A stretch of 64,000 nt of DNA, taken from assembly GCA_963846855.1 (NCBI GenBank), contig CAWJXK010000008.1:1302001-1366000 (forward strand), read 5' to 3'. Positions 1 through 11,045 of this stretch are shown here, piece by piece. A program made the position numbers and the translations under genes. The notes below the pieces were generated by a model, which did not search any database, was not told the DNA's origin, and worked only from the letters and a program-made list of their open reading frames with translations. Source of the stretch: CAIWHR01 sp963846855 (GTDB lineage Bacteria > Pseudomonadota > Gammaproteobacteria > Burkholderiales > Casimicrobiaceae). Each line of letters begins with the position of its first letter. Position 1 is the stretch's first letter.

Positions 1-26
1 TGGGCGCTTTGCGCGAAGCCACGCCG

Positions 27-1106
27 ATGCCCAACAGCTCGCGTCCGGTTCACGCCGGCACCGCTCCCCCGCATGCTCCGCTCACCGTCGCCGTCCGCGG
101 CGATGGCGTCGACGCGGTGCATTTCGGCTCGGTCGCGGTGGTCGACGGCGAGGGGACGCTGCTTTATGGGGCAGGCGACCCCGGCTTCGTGACGATGACG
201 CGCAGCGCGTTGAAGCCGTTGCAGGCGATGCCGTTTGTGGCGGCGGGCGGAATCGAGCGATTCGGCTACTCGAGCCGACAGGTTGCGCTGCTGTGCGCCA
301 GCCATTCAGGCGAGCCGAGGCATGTGAGCGAGGTGGCCGAGATGCTCGCCAAGGCTGGCAATGCCGCGACCGACCTCCAGTGCGGGACACACGCGCCGGG
401 CTATTTCGAGGCGCGAGGCGAGGTGCCGCCGCCGCCGCCGTATTCGCCGCTCGCGCACAATTGCTCCGGCAAGCACAGCGGGATGCTCGCGTATTGCGTC
501 CACTGCGGGGCGCCGAAGGAAACCTACCTCGAGTTCGAGCATCCGCTGCAGCGCGAGATCCGCCATGCGGTCGCGCATTTCACCTCGGTTCCGGAAGCGG
601 AACTCCTCGCCGGCATCGACGGCTGCTCGGCGCCGAACTACGCGGTGCCGCTGACCGGCCTCGCCCGGGCGTTCGCGCGACTCGCGAGCGGAAAGGACGA
701 TCCGGTCTACGGCAACGCGCCGAAGCGGCTCGCCGACGCGATGACCGGGCATCCCGACATGGTCTCCGGCGAGCGGCGCAACGATCTCGCGCTGATGCGT
801 GCCGGCCGCGGCGACTGGGTGACCAAGGTCGGCGCGGAGGGCGTGCAGGCGCTTGGAATCCGCAGCCGCGGATGGGGCATCGTCGTCAAGTCGGTCGACG
901 GGTCGAAACGCGGCCTCCATCCGGCCACCGTGGCGACACTCGACGCACTGGGCCTCCTCGATGCGGGGCAACGGGCGGAGCTCGCCGAGTGGGGCGCACC
1001 CAACGTGAGGAATTACCGAGGCATCGTCACCGGCGAAGTCCGCCCCGTGCTTGTACTGAACAAATTCGAGAAATCCGGGGCACTCGTGTTCCGGACGTCG
1101 GAATAA
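27..1106 (+). CDS. L-asparaginase II family protein
   Basis: A protein of about 359 residues resembling the asparaginase II family (PF06089, the Rhizobium etli type), which is unrelated to the E. coli AnsA/AnsB fold. It would hydrolyse L-asparagine to aspartate and ammonia in the cytoplasm. Visible family features are the N-terminal HFGSVAVVD segment, the TRSALKPLQ motif, CASHSGEPRH, the central HNCSGKHSGML stretch and GIDGCSAPNYAVPL. The frame is open to the left edge, with a TTG at 9; I chose the ATG at 27 because it gives a length usual for the family, but the start is uncertain. It precedes rpoE by 168 bases on the same strand and is probably a separate transcription unit. Confidence 0.85.
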   Translation: MPNSSRPVHAGTAPPHAPLTVAVRGDGVDAVHFGSVAVVDGEGTLLYGAGDPGFVTMTRSALKPLQAMPFVAAGGIERFGYSSRQVALLCASHSGEPRHVSEVAEMLAKAGNAATDLQCGTHAPGYFEARGEVPPPPPYSPLAHNCSGKHSGMLAYCVHCGAPKETYLEFEHPLQREIRHAVAHFTSVPEAELLAGIDGCSAPNYAVPLTGLARAFARLASGKDDPVYGNAPKRLADAMTGHPDMVSGERRNDLALMRAGRGDWVTKVGAEGVQALGIRSRGWGIVVKSVDGSKRGLHPATVATLDALGLLDAGQRAELAEWGAPNVRNYRGIVTGEVRPVLVLNKFEKSGALVFRTSE

Positions 1107-1119
1107 CCCCTTCGCGCGT

Positions 1120-1146
1120 GAACTTACGCCCTTCGCGATGGTCTTT
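1120..1146 (+). promoter_or_regulatory. candidate sigma-E-type promoter upstream of rpoE
   Basis: GAACTT at 1120-1125 matches the -35 core used by RpoE-type sigma factors. It is followed by a 16-base spacer and TCTTT at 1142-1146 as the -10. Autoregulation of rpoE from such a promoter is known in proteobacteria, and the position about 130 bases upstream of rpoE fits. The -10 match is imperfect, so this is a candidate only. Confidence 0.45.
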
Positions 1147-1274
1147 GTCAACAAGCGCGTACCGCGACCGCGAGATCCCGGAAATGCGGCATTCTTCGGG
1201 CACCCGTCTCGGCTCGGGAGCCGGTGGGCGCACCTGCCGTTCGGCGGGCATAACAATGATGATTCAGGGACCTG

Positions 1275-1874
1275 ATGGGTGATCGCGAGGTCGATGCGCA
1301 ACTGGTCGAGCGCGCGCAGCAGGGCGACAAGCGGGCCTACGAATTGCTTGTGGCGAAGTACCAGCGGAAGCTGGGACGTCTGCTGTCACGCTTCGTGCGC
1401 GACCCGGCGGAGGTCGAGGACGTGACGCAGGAAGCTTTCATCAAGGCCTACCGGGCGCTGCCGAGCTTTCGCGGCGACAGCGCGTTTTACACGTGGCTGT
1501 ACCGCATCGCGATCAACACCGCGAAGAATTACCTGGTCGCGCTGGGGCGCCGTGCGCCGACGTCGACCGGCTTCGACAACGCAGAGGCCGAGAACTTCGA
1601 GGATGCGGAGCAGCTGCGCGACAGCAACACGCCCGAGAGCGAGCTCATGGGACGCGAGATCGCGACGACGGTGAACAAGGCGATGGATGCCTTGCCCGCC
1701 GATCTGCGCACCGCGATCACGCTGCGCGAGATCGAGGGCATGAGCTACGAGGAAATAGCCAACGTGATGAATTGTCCGATTGGCACGGTGCGATCCCGGA
1801 TTTTCCGGGCGCGGGAAGCGATTGCAGCGGAATTGCGGCCGCTGCTGGGGACTGACGAAGACCGGAGATGGTGA
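1275..1874 (+). CDS. rpoE: RNA polymerase sigma factor RpoE (AlgU)
   Basis: A 199-residue group 4 (ECF) sigma factor. Region 2 spans roughly residues 10-90, with the motif DVTQEAFIKAYRAL followed by FYTWLYRIAINTAKN. Region 4 spans residues 130-190, with LREIEGMSYEEIA and a helix-turn-helix ending GTVRSRIFRAREA. It would direct transcription of envelope-stress genes and be held inactive by the membrane anti-sigma factor encoded next. The stop overlaps the ATG of the next gene, indicating translational coupling. The order rpoE-rseA-rseB-mucD is the standard arrangement for this system. Confidence 0.97.
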   Translation: MGDREVDAQLVERAQQGDKRAYELLVAKYQRKLGRLLSRFVRDPAEVEDVTQEAFIKAYRALPSFRGDSAFYTWLYRIAINTAKNYLVALGRRAPTSTGFDNAEAENFEDAEQLRDSNTPESELMGREIATTVNKAMDALPADLRTAITLREIEGMSYEEIANVMNCPIGTVRSRIFRAREAIAAELRPLLGTDEDRRW

Positions 1875-2371
1875 TGTCTGACAGGATTTCACGACTGATG
1901 GATGGCGAGCTCGAGGAAAGCGAGCTCAAGCTCGTCTGGACCGAGCTCGACCGAGCGGACGGTATCGCGACCTGGGCGTGTTATCACGTGATCGGTGACA
2001 CGCTGCGGCGCACCGACGGCCCGGTGACGAATTTTGCCGGACGCTTCGGAGCCCTGCTGCGAACGGAGCCCACCGTGCTGGCGCCCGGATTCAAGCGCAG
2101 TCGGCCGCTGCCGTTCGTCTGGGCTGCGGCGGCTTCGGTGGCCGCGGTGGCGCTCACCGGCTGGGTGGCCTTCGGGACGCTCGACCCTGCGGCGACCGCC
2201 GTCGCGAAATCGCGCGAGGCGGGCGGCGTCCGGGCGGCGCAGGTGCGTCCGCAAGCGGTACCCGCTGACTATCTGCTCGCGCATCAGGAATATTCGCCGA
2301 GCACGCAAAGCCTCGGCGTGGGACCGAATTTCCACGCCGCGACCGTCGCCGCGCCCGACGCGACGCGATGA
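1868..2371 (+). CDS. rseA: anti-sigma-E factor RseA (MucA)
   Basis: A 167-residue inner-membrane anti-sigma factor. Residues 1-60 form the cytoplasmic RseA N-terminal domain, with the typical start SDRISRLMDGELEESE and the conserved W-x-CYHVIGD segment. One transmembrane helix lies at about residues 78-100 (PFVWAAAASVAAVALTGWVA), followed by a periplasmic tail containing YLLAHQEYSPS, a feature of the RseA C-terminal region that binds RseB. It overlaps the end of rpoE by seven bases. An alternative start at 1874 would shorten it by two residues. Confidence 0.93.
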   Translation: MVMSDRISRLMDGELEESELKLVWTELDRADGIATWACYHVIGDTLRRTDGPVTNFAGRFGALLRTEPTVLAPGFKRSRPLPFVWAAAASVAAVALTGWVAFGTLDPAATAVAKSREAGGVRAAQVRPQAVPADYLLAHQEYSPSTQSLGVGPNFHAATVAAPDATR

Positions 2372-2387
2372 TCCTGCCGCGCTCCGC

Positions 2388-3410
2388 ATGACGATGCTCG
2401 CCACCGGGATGGCTTCCGACATCCCGCAGCCGCGCGCCACCGCCGCGCGCGGGCTCCCGTTCGGCCGACTCGCCGGCATCGCGCTTGCAGCGCTTGCATT
2501 CGCTGCCGATGCAGGCGCGCAGGACGCCGGCGCCGTGCTGACGCGCGCTGCGGCCGCGGCAAGGCAGCAGAATTACACCGGGACCATTCTTTACCAGCGC
2601 GGCAGCCGCAACCAGACGTCGCGTCTCGTCCATCTCAACGACGCCGGGATCGAGCAGTCGAAGCTCGTCAACCTGGAAGGACCGCGACGCGAGGTGATTC
2701 GCACGGCGAGCGAAGTCCGCTGCTACTACTCAGACGTGAAGGTCGTCCGGATAGAGTCGCCCGAGTTCCGCAACGCCTTCCCGACGCTGTCGCCGCAGCA
2801 GCAGAAGACGCTGCTCGATTTCTACGACGTGCGCAAGGCCGAGACCGAGCGCATTGCCGGACGGGACGCTCAGGCGTGGATGTTCATGCCCAAGGACGGC
2901 AATCGCTTTCCGCACAAGCTCTGGACCGACCTCGGGACGGGAATCCTGCTCAAGGCGGCGCTGGTCAACGAGCGCAATGAGGTGCTCGAGCAGTTCGCCT
3001 TTCTCGATATCACGCTCAGCGCCCACATTACCCATGATCAGGTCGCGTCGACGGCCGGCGCCGCGCCGCCCGATTGGCAGGTGCAGAATGCCACCGCGTC
3101 CGATCCGGACGCCCGGAACACGGGATGGGTCGCGACCCGTCTGCCGGCCGGCTTTGCGCGCATCGCCGAAGGCTATCGACCGCTGCACGGCAAGCGGCAG
3201 CCGGTCGCGCACATCGTATACTCGGACGGCCTCGTCGCCATCTCGGTGTTCGTCGAGCCGCTCAACGCGCCGCCGCGCAGCGCCGGCGCCGTGCAGCAGG
3301 GCGCGATCAACGCCTACACGCGCCAGTTGGACGACTACCTGGTCACCGTGCTTGGCGAGGCGCCCGGTGCGACGCTGAAGGACGTTGCCTTCTCCGTCGT
3401 CCGCCGTTGA
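2388..3410 (+). CDS. rseB: sigma-E regulatory protein RseB (MucB)
   Basis: About 340 residues. An N-terminal hydrophobic segment ending near ADAGAQDA looks like a signal peptide, so the protein should be periplasmic. It shows the MucB/RseB fold: an N-terminal lipoprotein-like domain starting AAAAARQQNYTGTILYQRG and a smaller C-terminal domain from about residue 230 (GFARIAEGYRPL, then HIVYSDGLVAISVFVEP). In this family the protein binds the periplasmic tail of RseA and protects it from proteolysis until lipopolysaccharide or misfolded porin signals release it. I chose the ATG at 2388; ATGs at 2394 and 2409 are alternatives. It follows rseA by 16 bases. Confidence 0.92.
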   Translation: MTMLATGMASDIPQPRATAARGLPFGRLAGIALAALAFAADAGAQDAGAVLTRAAAAARQQNYTGTILYQRGSRNQTSRLVHLNDAGIEQSKLVNLEGPRREVIRTASEVRCYYSDVKVVRIESPEFRNAFPTLSPQQQKTLLDFYDVRKAETERIAGRDAQAWMFMPKDGNRFPHKLWTDLGTGILLKAALVNERNEVLEQFAFLDITLSAHITHDQVASTAGAAPPDWQVQNATASDPDARNTGWVATRLPAGFARIAEGYRPLHGKRQPVAHIVYSDGLVAISVFVEPLNAPPRSAGAVQQGAINAYTRQLDDYLVTVLGEAPGATLKDVAFSVVRR

Positions 3411-3448
3411 GTTTCCGTCGTCCGCAATTCCCGTAAGAGGCCCGTCCC

Positions 3449-4918
3449 ATGAGCTTGTGCAGCAACTCCTGCCGTTTCACCGTGGCGTTCGCCACCGCGG
3501 TCGTCCTTTCCGTCGCGGCTCCGCTCGCGTCGGCGCAGGCCCGCGCGATGAGCCTGCCCGATTTCACCGAGCTCTACGAAAAGCAGGCGCCGGCGGTCGT
3601 GAGCATCGACGTCACCCAGAAGCTCAAGCGGCATCCGATGCCCGAGCTGTCGGAGGACGACCCGTTCTACGAGTTCTTCCGCCGCTTCGGTCAGATTCCG
3701 CGGCGTGGCGCGCCGGGACGCGACCTCGAGCAGCAGTCGGTGGGCTCCGGATTCATCATTTCGGCGGACGGCTACGTCGTCACCAATGCGCACGTGGTGG
3801 ACGGCGCCGACGAAGTGCGCGTGACGCTCGGCGACAAGCGCGAATTCCTGGCCAAGGTCATCGGCGCGGATCGCAAGACCGACGTCGCGCTCATCAAGAT
3901 CGACGCCAAGGATCTCCCGCGCGTGGTCATCGGCGATCCGGAGAAGCTCAAGGTCGGCGAATGGGTCGTCGCCATCGGCAAGCCGTTCGGCCTCGAGAAC
4001 ACGATGACCGCCGGGATCGTCAGCGCCAAGGGGCGCGACCTGCCCCAGGAGAACCTCATTCCCTTCATCCAGACGGATGCAGCGGTGAACCCCGGCAACT
4101 CCGGAGGGCCGTTGTTCAATCTCAAGGGCGAAGTGATCGGCGTCAATTCGCAGATCCTGTCGCAGACCGGCACGTACATGGGGATCTCGTTCGCGATCCC
4201 GATCGACTTCGCGATGAACGTCGCGAACCAGATCAAGGACAAGGGCAAGGTGACCCGCGGCCGGATCGGCGTGCAGATCCAGGACGTCAGCAGGGAGACC
4301 GCCGACGCCTTCGCGCTCGCCAAGGCCAGCGGCGCGCTGGTGAACTCGGTCGAGAAGGGCGGCCCGGCCGACAAGGGCGGAATCGAATCGGGCGACATCA
4401 TCATCAAGGTGGACGGCCGCGACGTGAGGAGCTCGAGCGAGTTGCCGCGGATCATCGCCGCAGTCAAGCCCGGAACGAAGATCACGCTGACGGTCTGGCG
4501 CAAGGGCATGACCAAGGACCTCGCAGTGACGGTCGCCGAGCTGAAGGAGGATGCGGCGGGCGGGCCGCAGCCGCGTCGCGGCGGTGCGAATCCGTCGAAG
4601 GAGAAGGCGAAGCCCAACAAGATGGGCCTCGTGCTCGTCGACCTCACCGACGAGCAGAAGAAGGAGCTCCAGGTCAAGAACGGTGTGGGCATCGAGGACA
4701 TCACGGGATCCGTGCGCGGCAACGTGCAGCCAGGAGACGTGATCCTCGCGATGGTGAATCGCGGCCACGCGACCGACGCCAAGTCGGCCGATCAGGTCAA
4801 CGCCGCTCTGGGAAAGCTCGAGAAGGGCGCCTCGGTGACGTTCAGATTGAAACGCGGTGAGCAGGAGTTCTACTCGACGCTCAAGCTCAACAACGGCAGC
4901 AGCGGCAGCGCCGAGTAG
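3449..4918 (+). CDS. mucD: periplasmic serine protease MucD (DegP/HtrA family)
   Basis: A 489-residue HtrA protease/chaperone with a signal peptide ending near ASAQA. The trypsin-like domain (about residues 35-260) carries the catalytic triad: His in TNAHVVDGA, Asp in DVALIKI and Ser in NPGNSGGPLF. Two PDZ domains follow, at about residues 265-365 and 385-480. It degrades misfolded periplasmic proteins and belongs to the sigma-E response. It starts 38 bases after rseB and closes the stress operon. Confidence 0.96.
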   Translation: MSLCSNSCRFTVAFATAVVLSVAAPLASAQARAMSLPDFTELYEKQAPAVVSIDVTQKLKRHPMPELSEDDPFYEFFRRFGQIPRRGAPGRDLEQQSVGSGFIISADGYVVTNAHVVDGADEVRVTLGDKREFLAKVIGADRKTDVALIKIDAKDLPRVVIGDPEKLKVGEWVVAIGKPFGLENTMTAGIVSAKGRDLPQENLIPFIQTDAAVNPGNSGGPLFNLKGEVIGVNSQILSQTGTYMGISFAIPIDFAMNVANQIKDKGKVTRGRIGVQIQDVSRETADAFALAKASGALVNSVEKGGPADKGGIESGDIIIKVDGRDVRSSSELPRIIAAVKPGTKITLTVWRKGMTKDLAVTVAELKEDAAGGPQPRRGGANPSKEKAKPNKMGLVLVDLTDEQKKELQVKNGVGIEDITGSVRGNVQPGDVILAMVNRGHATDAKSADQVNAALGKLEKGASVTFRLKRGEQEFYSTLKLNNGSSGSAE

Positions 4919-5019
4919 CGCACCGTGTCGCGATCGCGTCGATTGAGCGGGCGGCACGTTGCCGCTGCCCGGACGACAGGGTGCGCGAATCCGCGCGCCG
5001 GAAGGCGCTGAGCCGTTCC

Positions 5020-5277
5020 ATGCGATTGACGATGCTCGCACGCGCGTGGTGCCATCTGTGCGACGAAATGATGGCCGCGCTCGGTCCGCTTGCCGCGCGG
5101 CACGATGTGACGGTGGCGGTCATCGACGTCGACGATCCCGCCCACGCGGCGCTCGAGGCCGACTGGGGCGACAAGGTTCCGGTGCTTTTTGCGGGCGCGC
5201 CGGACCTCGTCAACGAGCTTTGCCATTACCGGCTCGACGCGGCGCGCGTGACCGCGGCGCTCGAGCGCGCCGAATAA
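5020..5277 (+). CDS. glutaredoxin-family small thiol protein
   Basis: An 85-residue thioredoxin-fold protein with the redox motif CHLC at about residues 11-14, a VIDVDD strand and the conserved cis-proline segment KVPVLFAG. It belongs to the short glutaredoxin-like (DUF836) group that often sits between mucD and lepA in betaproteobacteria. The substrate is unknown. I chose the ATG at 5020; an in-frame GTG at 4981 would add 13 residues that do not look like part of the fold. Confidence 0.85.
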   Translation: MRLTMLARAWCHLCDEMMAALGPLAARHDVTVAVIDVDDPAHAALEADWGDKVPVLFAGAPDLVNELCHYRLDAARVTAALERAE

Positions 5278-5343
5278 CATCGCGCCGGGAGCGAAAATCC
5301 GCTAAAATTCAAGGTTCTTCGTGCGGCGGACAGGGCACTGAAC

Positions 5344-7179
<1,836 letters not shown>

Positions 7180-7330
7180 GACGAGACGCGGAAATCGCCG
7201 GACGAACCGCACCGATCCGGGCTTCCCGTCCCGCCCGTCCATGCGAGAATGCGCCGGCGCGCGCTCCAGGCACCGCCGCTGCGCCGCGTGCATCCCCCCC
7301 GAATCCCGAGCCCGGACTTCCCACGCCACG

Positions 7331-8266
7331 ATGAACTTCGCTCTCATACTTTTCCTGGCGACGATCTTCTGCGCCGTGATCTACGCGCTCGACGTCGCCG
7401 TTTTCGCGAAACGCCGACGGGCGGCGGCGGCCGAGGCGCTCGCCGCGTTCGACCGCACGCATTCGGGCGATCCCGGGACCGGCACGGCGGCGCTGCGCGA
7501 CGAGCGGGCGGCCCTCGAGGAGCGAGGGCAGCGCGAGCCCTGGTGGATCGAGTACCCAAAGAGCTTCTTCCCGGTGCTCCTGATCGTGTTCGCCCTGCGC
7601 TCGTTCGTCGCGGAGCCGTTCAAGATCCCTTCGTCGTCGATGCGGCCGACCCTCGAGGTCGGCGATTTCATCCTCGTCAACAAGTTCGCCTACGGGCTGC
7701 GTCTGCCGATCGTCGAGCGCAAGATCGTCGAGGTCGGCGACCCGAGGCGCGGCGACGTCGTGGTATTCCGTTATCCGCTGAACCCGTCGCAGGACTTCAT
7801 CAAGCGGGTGATCGGCGTCGGCGGCGACGTCGTGACGTACAAGGACAAGCGCCTCACGGTCAACGGCCAGCCATGGCCCATTCGGACCGACGGCAGCTAC
7901 GGCTACGTCGAAGGCCTGCGCTTCGAAGCGCTCGCGCGCGAGAACGAGTCGGTGGACACGGGCCAGGGGCGCAAGGAGCACGAGATCGCGGTCGATCCGA
8001 CGCAGCCGTCGGTCAGCCCGCCCCAGGTACGCTCGTTTCCCGACCAGGCGAACTGCGTTTACAATCCAGACGGCAGCGGCTTCACCTGCAAGGTGCCGCC
8101 CGGGCACTATTTCATGATGGGCGACAACCGCGACCGCAGCGACGACAGCCGTTACTGGGGATTCGTCCCGGACGACCACATCCGCGGCCGGGCGTTCTTC
8201 ATCTGGTTCAACTGGGACGACTTGAGCAGCCTCGCGTTCAGGCGCGTCGGCAGCGGCATTCGATAG
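7331..8266 (+). CDS. lepB: signal peptidase I
   Basis: A 311-residue membrane protease that removes signal peptides from exported preproteins. Two hydrophobic segments lie near residues 3-25 and 78-95. The nucleophile Ser is in the SSSMRPTLEVGD motif and the general-base Lys is in QDFIKRVIGV. The conserved box GDNRDRSDDSRYWG follows near the C terminus. The start at 7331 is the first ATG giving the normal hydrophobic N terminus. There is a 151-base gap after lepA, and DUF4845 follows nine bases later. Confidence 0.96.
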   Translation: MNFALILFLATIFCAVIYALDVAVFAKRRRAAAAEALAAFDRTHSGDPGTGTAALRDERAALEERGQREPWWIEYPKSFFPVLLIVFALRSFVAEPFKIPSSSMRPTLEVGDFILVNKFAYGLRLPIVERKIVEVGDPRRGDVVVFRYPLNPSQDFIKRVIGVGGDVVTYKDKRLTVNGQPWPIRTDGSYGYVEGLRFEALARENESVDTGQGRKEHEIAVDPTQPSVSPPQVRSFPDQANCVYNPDGSGFTCKVPPGHYFMMGDNRDRSDDSRYWGFVPDDHIRGRAFFIWFNWDDLSSLAFRRVGSGIR

Positions 8267-8274
8267 GGGGGGCG

Positions 8275-8637
8275 ATGCACAACCGAGCGAAGGCGCGCGG
8301 ACTCACCATCATAGGATTCCTGCTGGTGGCCGCGGTCGCGGTCATCTTCATCGCGGTCGGCGCGCGGATGGTGCCGGCGTACATCGAATTCTATTCGGTG
8401 CAGAGGTCGCTGGAGAAGTCGCTGCAGGACGCGAAGGATCCGACGGCGATCACCGATGTGCGCAAGGCCTTTACCAAATACCTCCAGACGGATTACATCG
8501 ACTCGGTGAACGCCAGCGACGTCGACGTCCAAAAGGAGGGCAACGAGGTGACGGCCTCCGTGGTCTGGGCGCGCAAACTCCATCTGGCCGGCAACGTCAG
8601 CCTGTACCTCGACTTCGAGGCCACGGCGACGCGCTGA
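8275..8637 (+). CDS. DUF4845 membrane-anchored small protein
   Basis: A 120-residue protein with one N-terminal transmembrane helix (about residues 11-32, LTIIGFLLVAAVAVIFIAVG) and a small soluble domain. It matches the DUF4845 family, whose members sit between lepB and rnc in beta- and gammaproteobacteria. The function is unknown. The position between the signal peptidase and RNase III genes is the main reason for the call. Confidence 0.85.
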   Translation: MHNRAKARGLTIIGFLLVAAVAVIFIAVGARMVPAYIEFYSVQRSLEKSLQDAKDPTAITDVRKAFTKYLQTDYIDSVNASDVDVQKEGNEVTASVVWARKLHLAGNVSLYLDFEATATR

Positions 8638-8667
8638 GCGCGGGCCTGCCGGGATCGCGGCAACGGG

Positions 8668-9360
8668 ATGACGCCGGACGCGCCACGCAAAGGCCTCGGC
8701 CACGAATTCCGGCGTCCCGAGCTGCTCGCGCAGGCGCTGACCCACCGCAGCTTCGGCGCGACGCACAACGAGCGGCTCGAATTCATCGGCGATGCGGTGC
8801 TGAACTGCGCGATCGCGGCGGCGCTCTACGAGCGGTTTCCGCGAATGAACGAAGGCGATCTCTCGCGCCTTCGCGCGGGCCTCGTCAATCGCGACACGCT
8901 TGCGGGACTGGCGCAGGAGCATGCGCTCGGCCCCACGATTCGGCTGGGCGAGGGCGAGGTGAAGAGTGGTGGCGCGCTGCGGCCCTCGATTCTGGCCGAC
9001 GCGTTCGAGGCGCTCATCGGCGCGATCTTCATCGACGCGGGCTTCGACGCGGCACGCGAGGCAATTGCGCGCATCTATTCCGAGCTGATCGCGCGCATCG
9101 ACCCCGGCGTGCCCGGCAAGGATCCCAAGACGCGGCTGCAGGAGTGGCTGCAGGCGCGGCGTATCGCGGTGCCCGAGTATTCCGTGGTGTCGGTCGCAGG
9201 CGAGGCGCACGCGCAGACTTTCTCGGTGGAATGCAGGATCGGCGCGCTCGGCGTGGCCACGCGGGGAGAGGGAAACAGCCGGCGCACGGCCGAGCAGGCG
9301 GCGGCGGCCGGGGCCTGGGCGGCGCTTGCCGCGGTGGCTCCCGAATCGCCGGTCCGCTGA
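8668..9360 (+). CDS. rnc: ribonuclease III
   Basis: A 230-residue double-stranded RNA endonuclease for rRNA and mRNA processing. The RNase III signature NERLEFIGDAVL lies near residues 35-46, and the second acidic site is in LADAFEALIGAIFID. A double-stranded RNA-binding domain occupies about residues 150-222 (DPKTRLQEWLQ to RRTAEQAAAAGAWAAL). It is followed four bases later by era, the usual rnc-era-recO order. Confidence 0.96.
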   Translation: MTPDAPRKGLGHEFRRPELLAQALTHRSFGATHNERLEFIGDAVLNCAIAAALYERFPRMNEGDLSRLRAGLVNRDTLAGLAQEHALGPTIRLGEGEVKSGGALRPSILADAFEALIGAIFIDAGFDAAREAIARIYSELIARIDPGVPGKDPKTRLQEWLQARRIAVPEYSVVSVAGEAHAQTFSVECRIGALGVATRGEGNSRRTAEQAAAAGAWAALAAVAPESPVR

Positions 9361-9364
9361 ACCG

Positions 9365-10252
9365 ATGACCGACACGCCACAGCGCTGCGGCCACGTCGCC
9401 ATCGTCGGCCGGCCCAACGTGGGCAAGTCGACACTGCTCAATCGCCTCGTCGGCGCGCGCATCAGCATCACGTCGGCCAAGGCGCAGACGACGCGACACC
9501 GCATCACCGGCATCCTGACGCGCGGCGACGCGCAAATCCTGTTTGTCGATACGCCAGGATTCCAGACGCTGCACCGCTCCCGCCTCAACGCCCGGATGAA
9601 CGCCGCGGTGACGCAGAGTCTCGCGGGTATCGACGCGGTCGTGGCTGTCATCGAGGCAGGACGCACCGTGGAGGCCGATCGCGCGGTGGTGCGCCTGCTG
9701 CCGCCCGGCGCGCGCGCGGTGGCGGCGCTCAACAAGGTCGATCAGCTGAAGGACAAGGACGCGATGCTGCCGCAGATGGCCGAGCTGGCGACCCTTTTTC
9801 CGTTTGCCGCCCTCGTGCCCATCTCCGCCGAAAAGGACCGCGGGCTCACGCCGCTCTTCGACGAGCTCCGAAATCTCCTCCCGGTCGGGCCCCATGTGCA
9901 CGGCGAGGACGAAATCACCGACCGCGACGAGCGCTTTCTCGCCGGCGAGTTCGTCCGCGAGAAGATCTTCCGGCTGCTGGGCGAGGAGCTGCCCTATGCG
10001 ACGGCCGTCTCGATCGACCGCTTCGTGCACGAAGGCGCGGTCCGCCGAATTCACGCGACGGTGTACGTCGATCGCGAGAACCAGCGGGCGATCCTGCTCG
10101 GCGCGGGCGGGGCGAAGATGAAGGAGATCGCGAGCACGGCGCGCACCGAGATGGAACGCCTGTTCGGCGGCCCGGTGTTTCTCGAGGTCTGGATCAGGGT
10201 CAAGCGTGGCTGGGCCGACGACGACGCGCAGCTCTCGCGGCTCGGATACTGA
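9365..10252 (+). CDS. era: GTPase Era
   Basis: A 295-residue GTPase for 16S rRNA maturation and 30S assembly. The G1 motif GRPNVGKST lies at about residues 14-22, the G2-region stretch KAQTTRHRITGI follows, then G3 DTPGF and G4 NKVD. The C-terminal KH domain is visible as the RAILLGAGGAKMKEIASTAR segment. The ATG at 9365 lies four bases after the rnc stop. Confidence 0.97.
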   Translation: MTDTPQRCGHVAIVGRPNVGKSTLLNRLVGARISITSAKAQTTRHRITGILTRGDAQILFVDTPGFQTLHRSRLNARMNAAVTQSLAGIDAVVAVIEAGRTVEADRAVVRLLPPGARAVAALNKVDQLKDKDAMLPQMAELATLFPFAALVPISAEKDRGLTPLFDELRNLLPVGPHVHGEDEITDRDERFLAGEFVREKIFRLLGEELPYATAVSIDRFVHEGAVRRIHATVYVDRENQRAILLGAGGAKMKEIASTARTEMERLFGGPVFLEVWIRVKRGWADDDAQLSRLGY

Positions 10253-10274
10253 CACGACGATCCGACGCTCTGCC

Positions 10275-11045
10275 ATGCCCGCCCGCGCCCAGCCGCTCCG
10301 CCGCGACGATCAGGCCGGATTCGTCCTGCACACGTATCCGTACCGGGAGACGAGCCTCATCGTCGAGGCGTTCACGCGCGAGTGGGGCCGGGTCGCGATG
10401 GTCGCCCGCGGCGCCAAGCGGCCGCGCTCCGAGCTCCGCGGGCTGCTGCAGGGTTTCCAGCCGCTCTCGTTGTCGTGGTTCGGCGCGCACGAGCTGAAGA
10501 CGCTCGCGAAGGCGGAATGGCGCGGCGGCCTGCCGCTCGTCGGCGGCGCGGCGCTCTGGTGCGGGTTCTATCTCAACGAGCTCGTGCTGAAGCTCCTGCC
10601 GCGCGAGGATCCGCACCCGCAGCTCTTCGCGGACTACGAGCAGGCGCTCGTCGATCTCGCGACGGGAGGCGAGCAGGCGACAATCCTGCGGCGCTTCGAG
10701 GTGGCGCTGCTCGCCGGGCTGGGCTACGCGCTGCCGCTGCTCCGGGAGGCGGATACCGGCGCGCCGGTGGATCCGTTGGCGCGTTACCATTATGCGTTCG
10801 ACCGCGGCCCTCGCCGGAGCGCGCCGACCACCGGAATGACGCTGCCGCTGGTGCGCGGCGCCACGCTGGTCGCGCTTTCCGAGCAGCGATATCCCGATGC
10901 CGAGACCGTCGCCGAGGCGAAGCGGCTGATGCGCGAGATCCTCGACCACTATCTCGAGCAGCGCGGCGTTGAGAGCCGGCGCGTGATCCGCGAGCTGCGC
11001 TCGCTTGACGACCGAACCAGAAAGGAAACGTTCCACCGTGATTGA
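10275..11045 (+). CDS. recO: DNA repair protein RecO
   Basis: A 256-residue recombination mediator. The N-terminal OB-fold shows GFVLHTYPYRETSLIVEAFT and VARGAKRPRS, and the helical domain carries YLNELVLKLLPREDPHP and RRFEVALLAGLGY. It loads RecA together with RecR on gapped DNA. The C-terminal zinc-binding cysteines of some RecO proteins are not apparent. Its last eight bases overlap the GTG start of pdxJ. Confidence 0.93.
   Translation: MPARAQPLRRDDQAGFVLHTYPYRETSLIVEAFTREWGRVAMVARGAKRPRSELRGLLQGFQPLSLSWFGAHELKTLAKAEWRGGLPLVGGAALWCGFYLNELVLKLLPREDPHPQLFADYEQALVDLATGGEQATILRRFEVALLAGLGYALPLLREADTGAPVDPLARYHYAFDRGPRRSAPTTGMTLPLVRGATLVALSEQRYPDAETVAEAKRLMREILDHYLEQRGVESRRVIRELRSLDDRTRKETFHRD

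Noticed and set aside
3335..5041. A 568-codon minus-strand frame opposite mucD
   Set aside because: Composition is typical of antisense of a GC-rich gene. mucD on the plus strand has a signal peptide, the full catalytic triad and PDZ domains.
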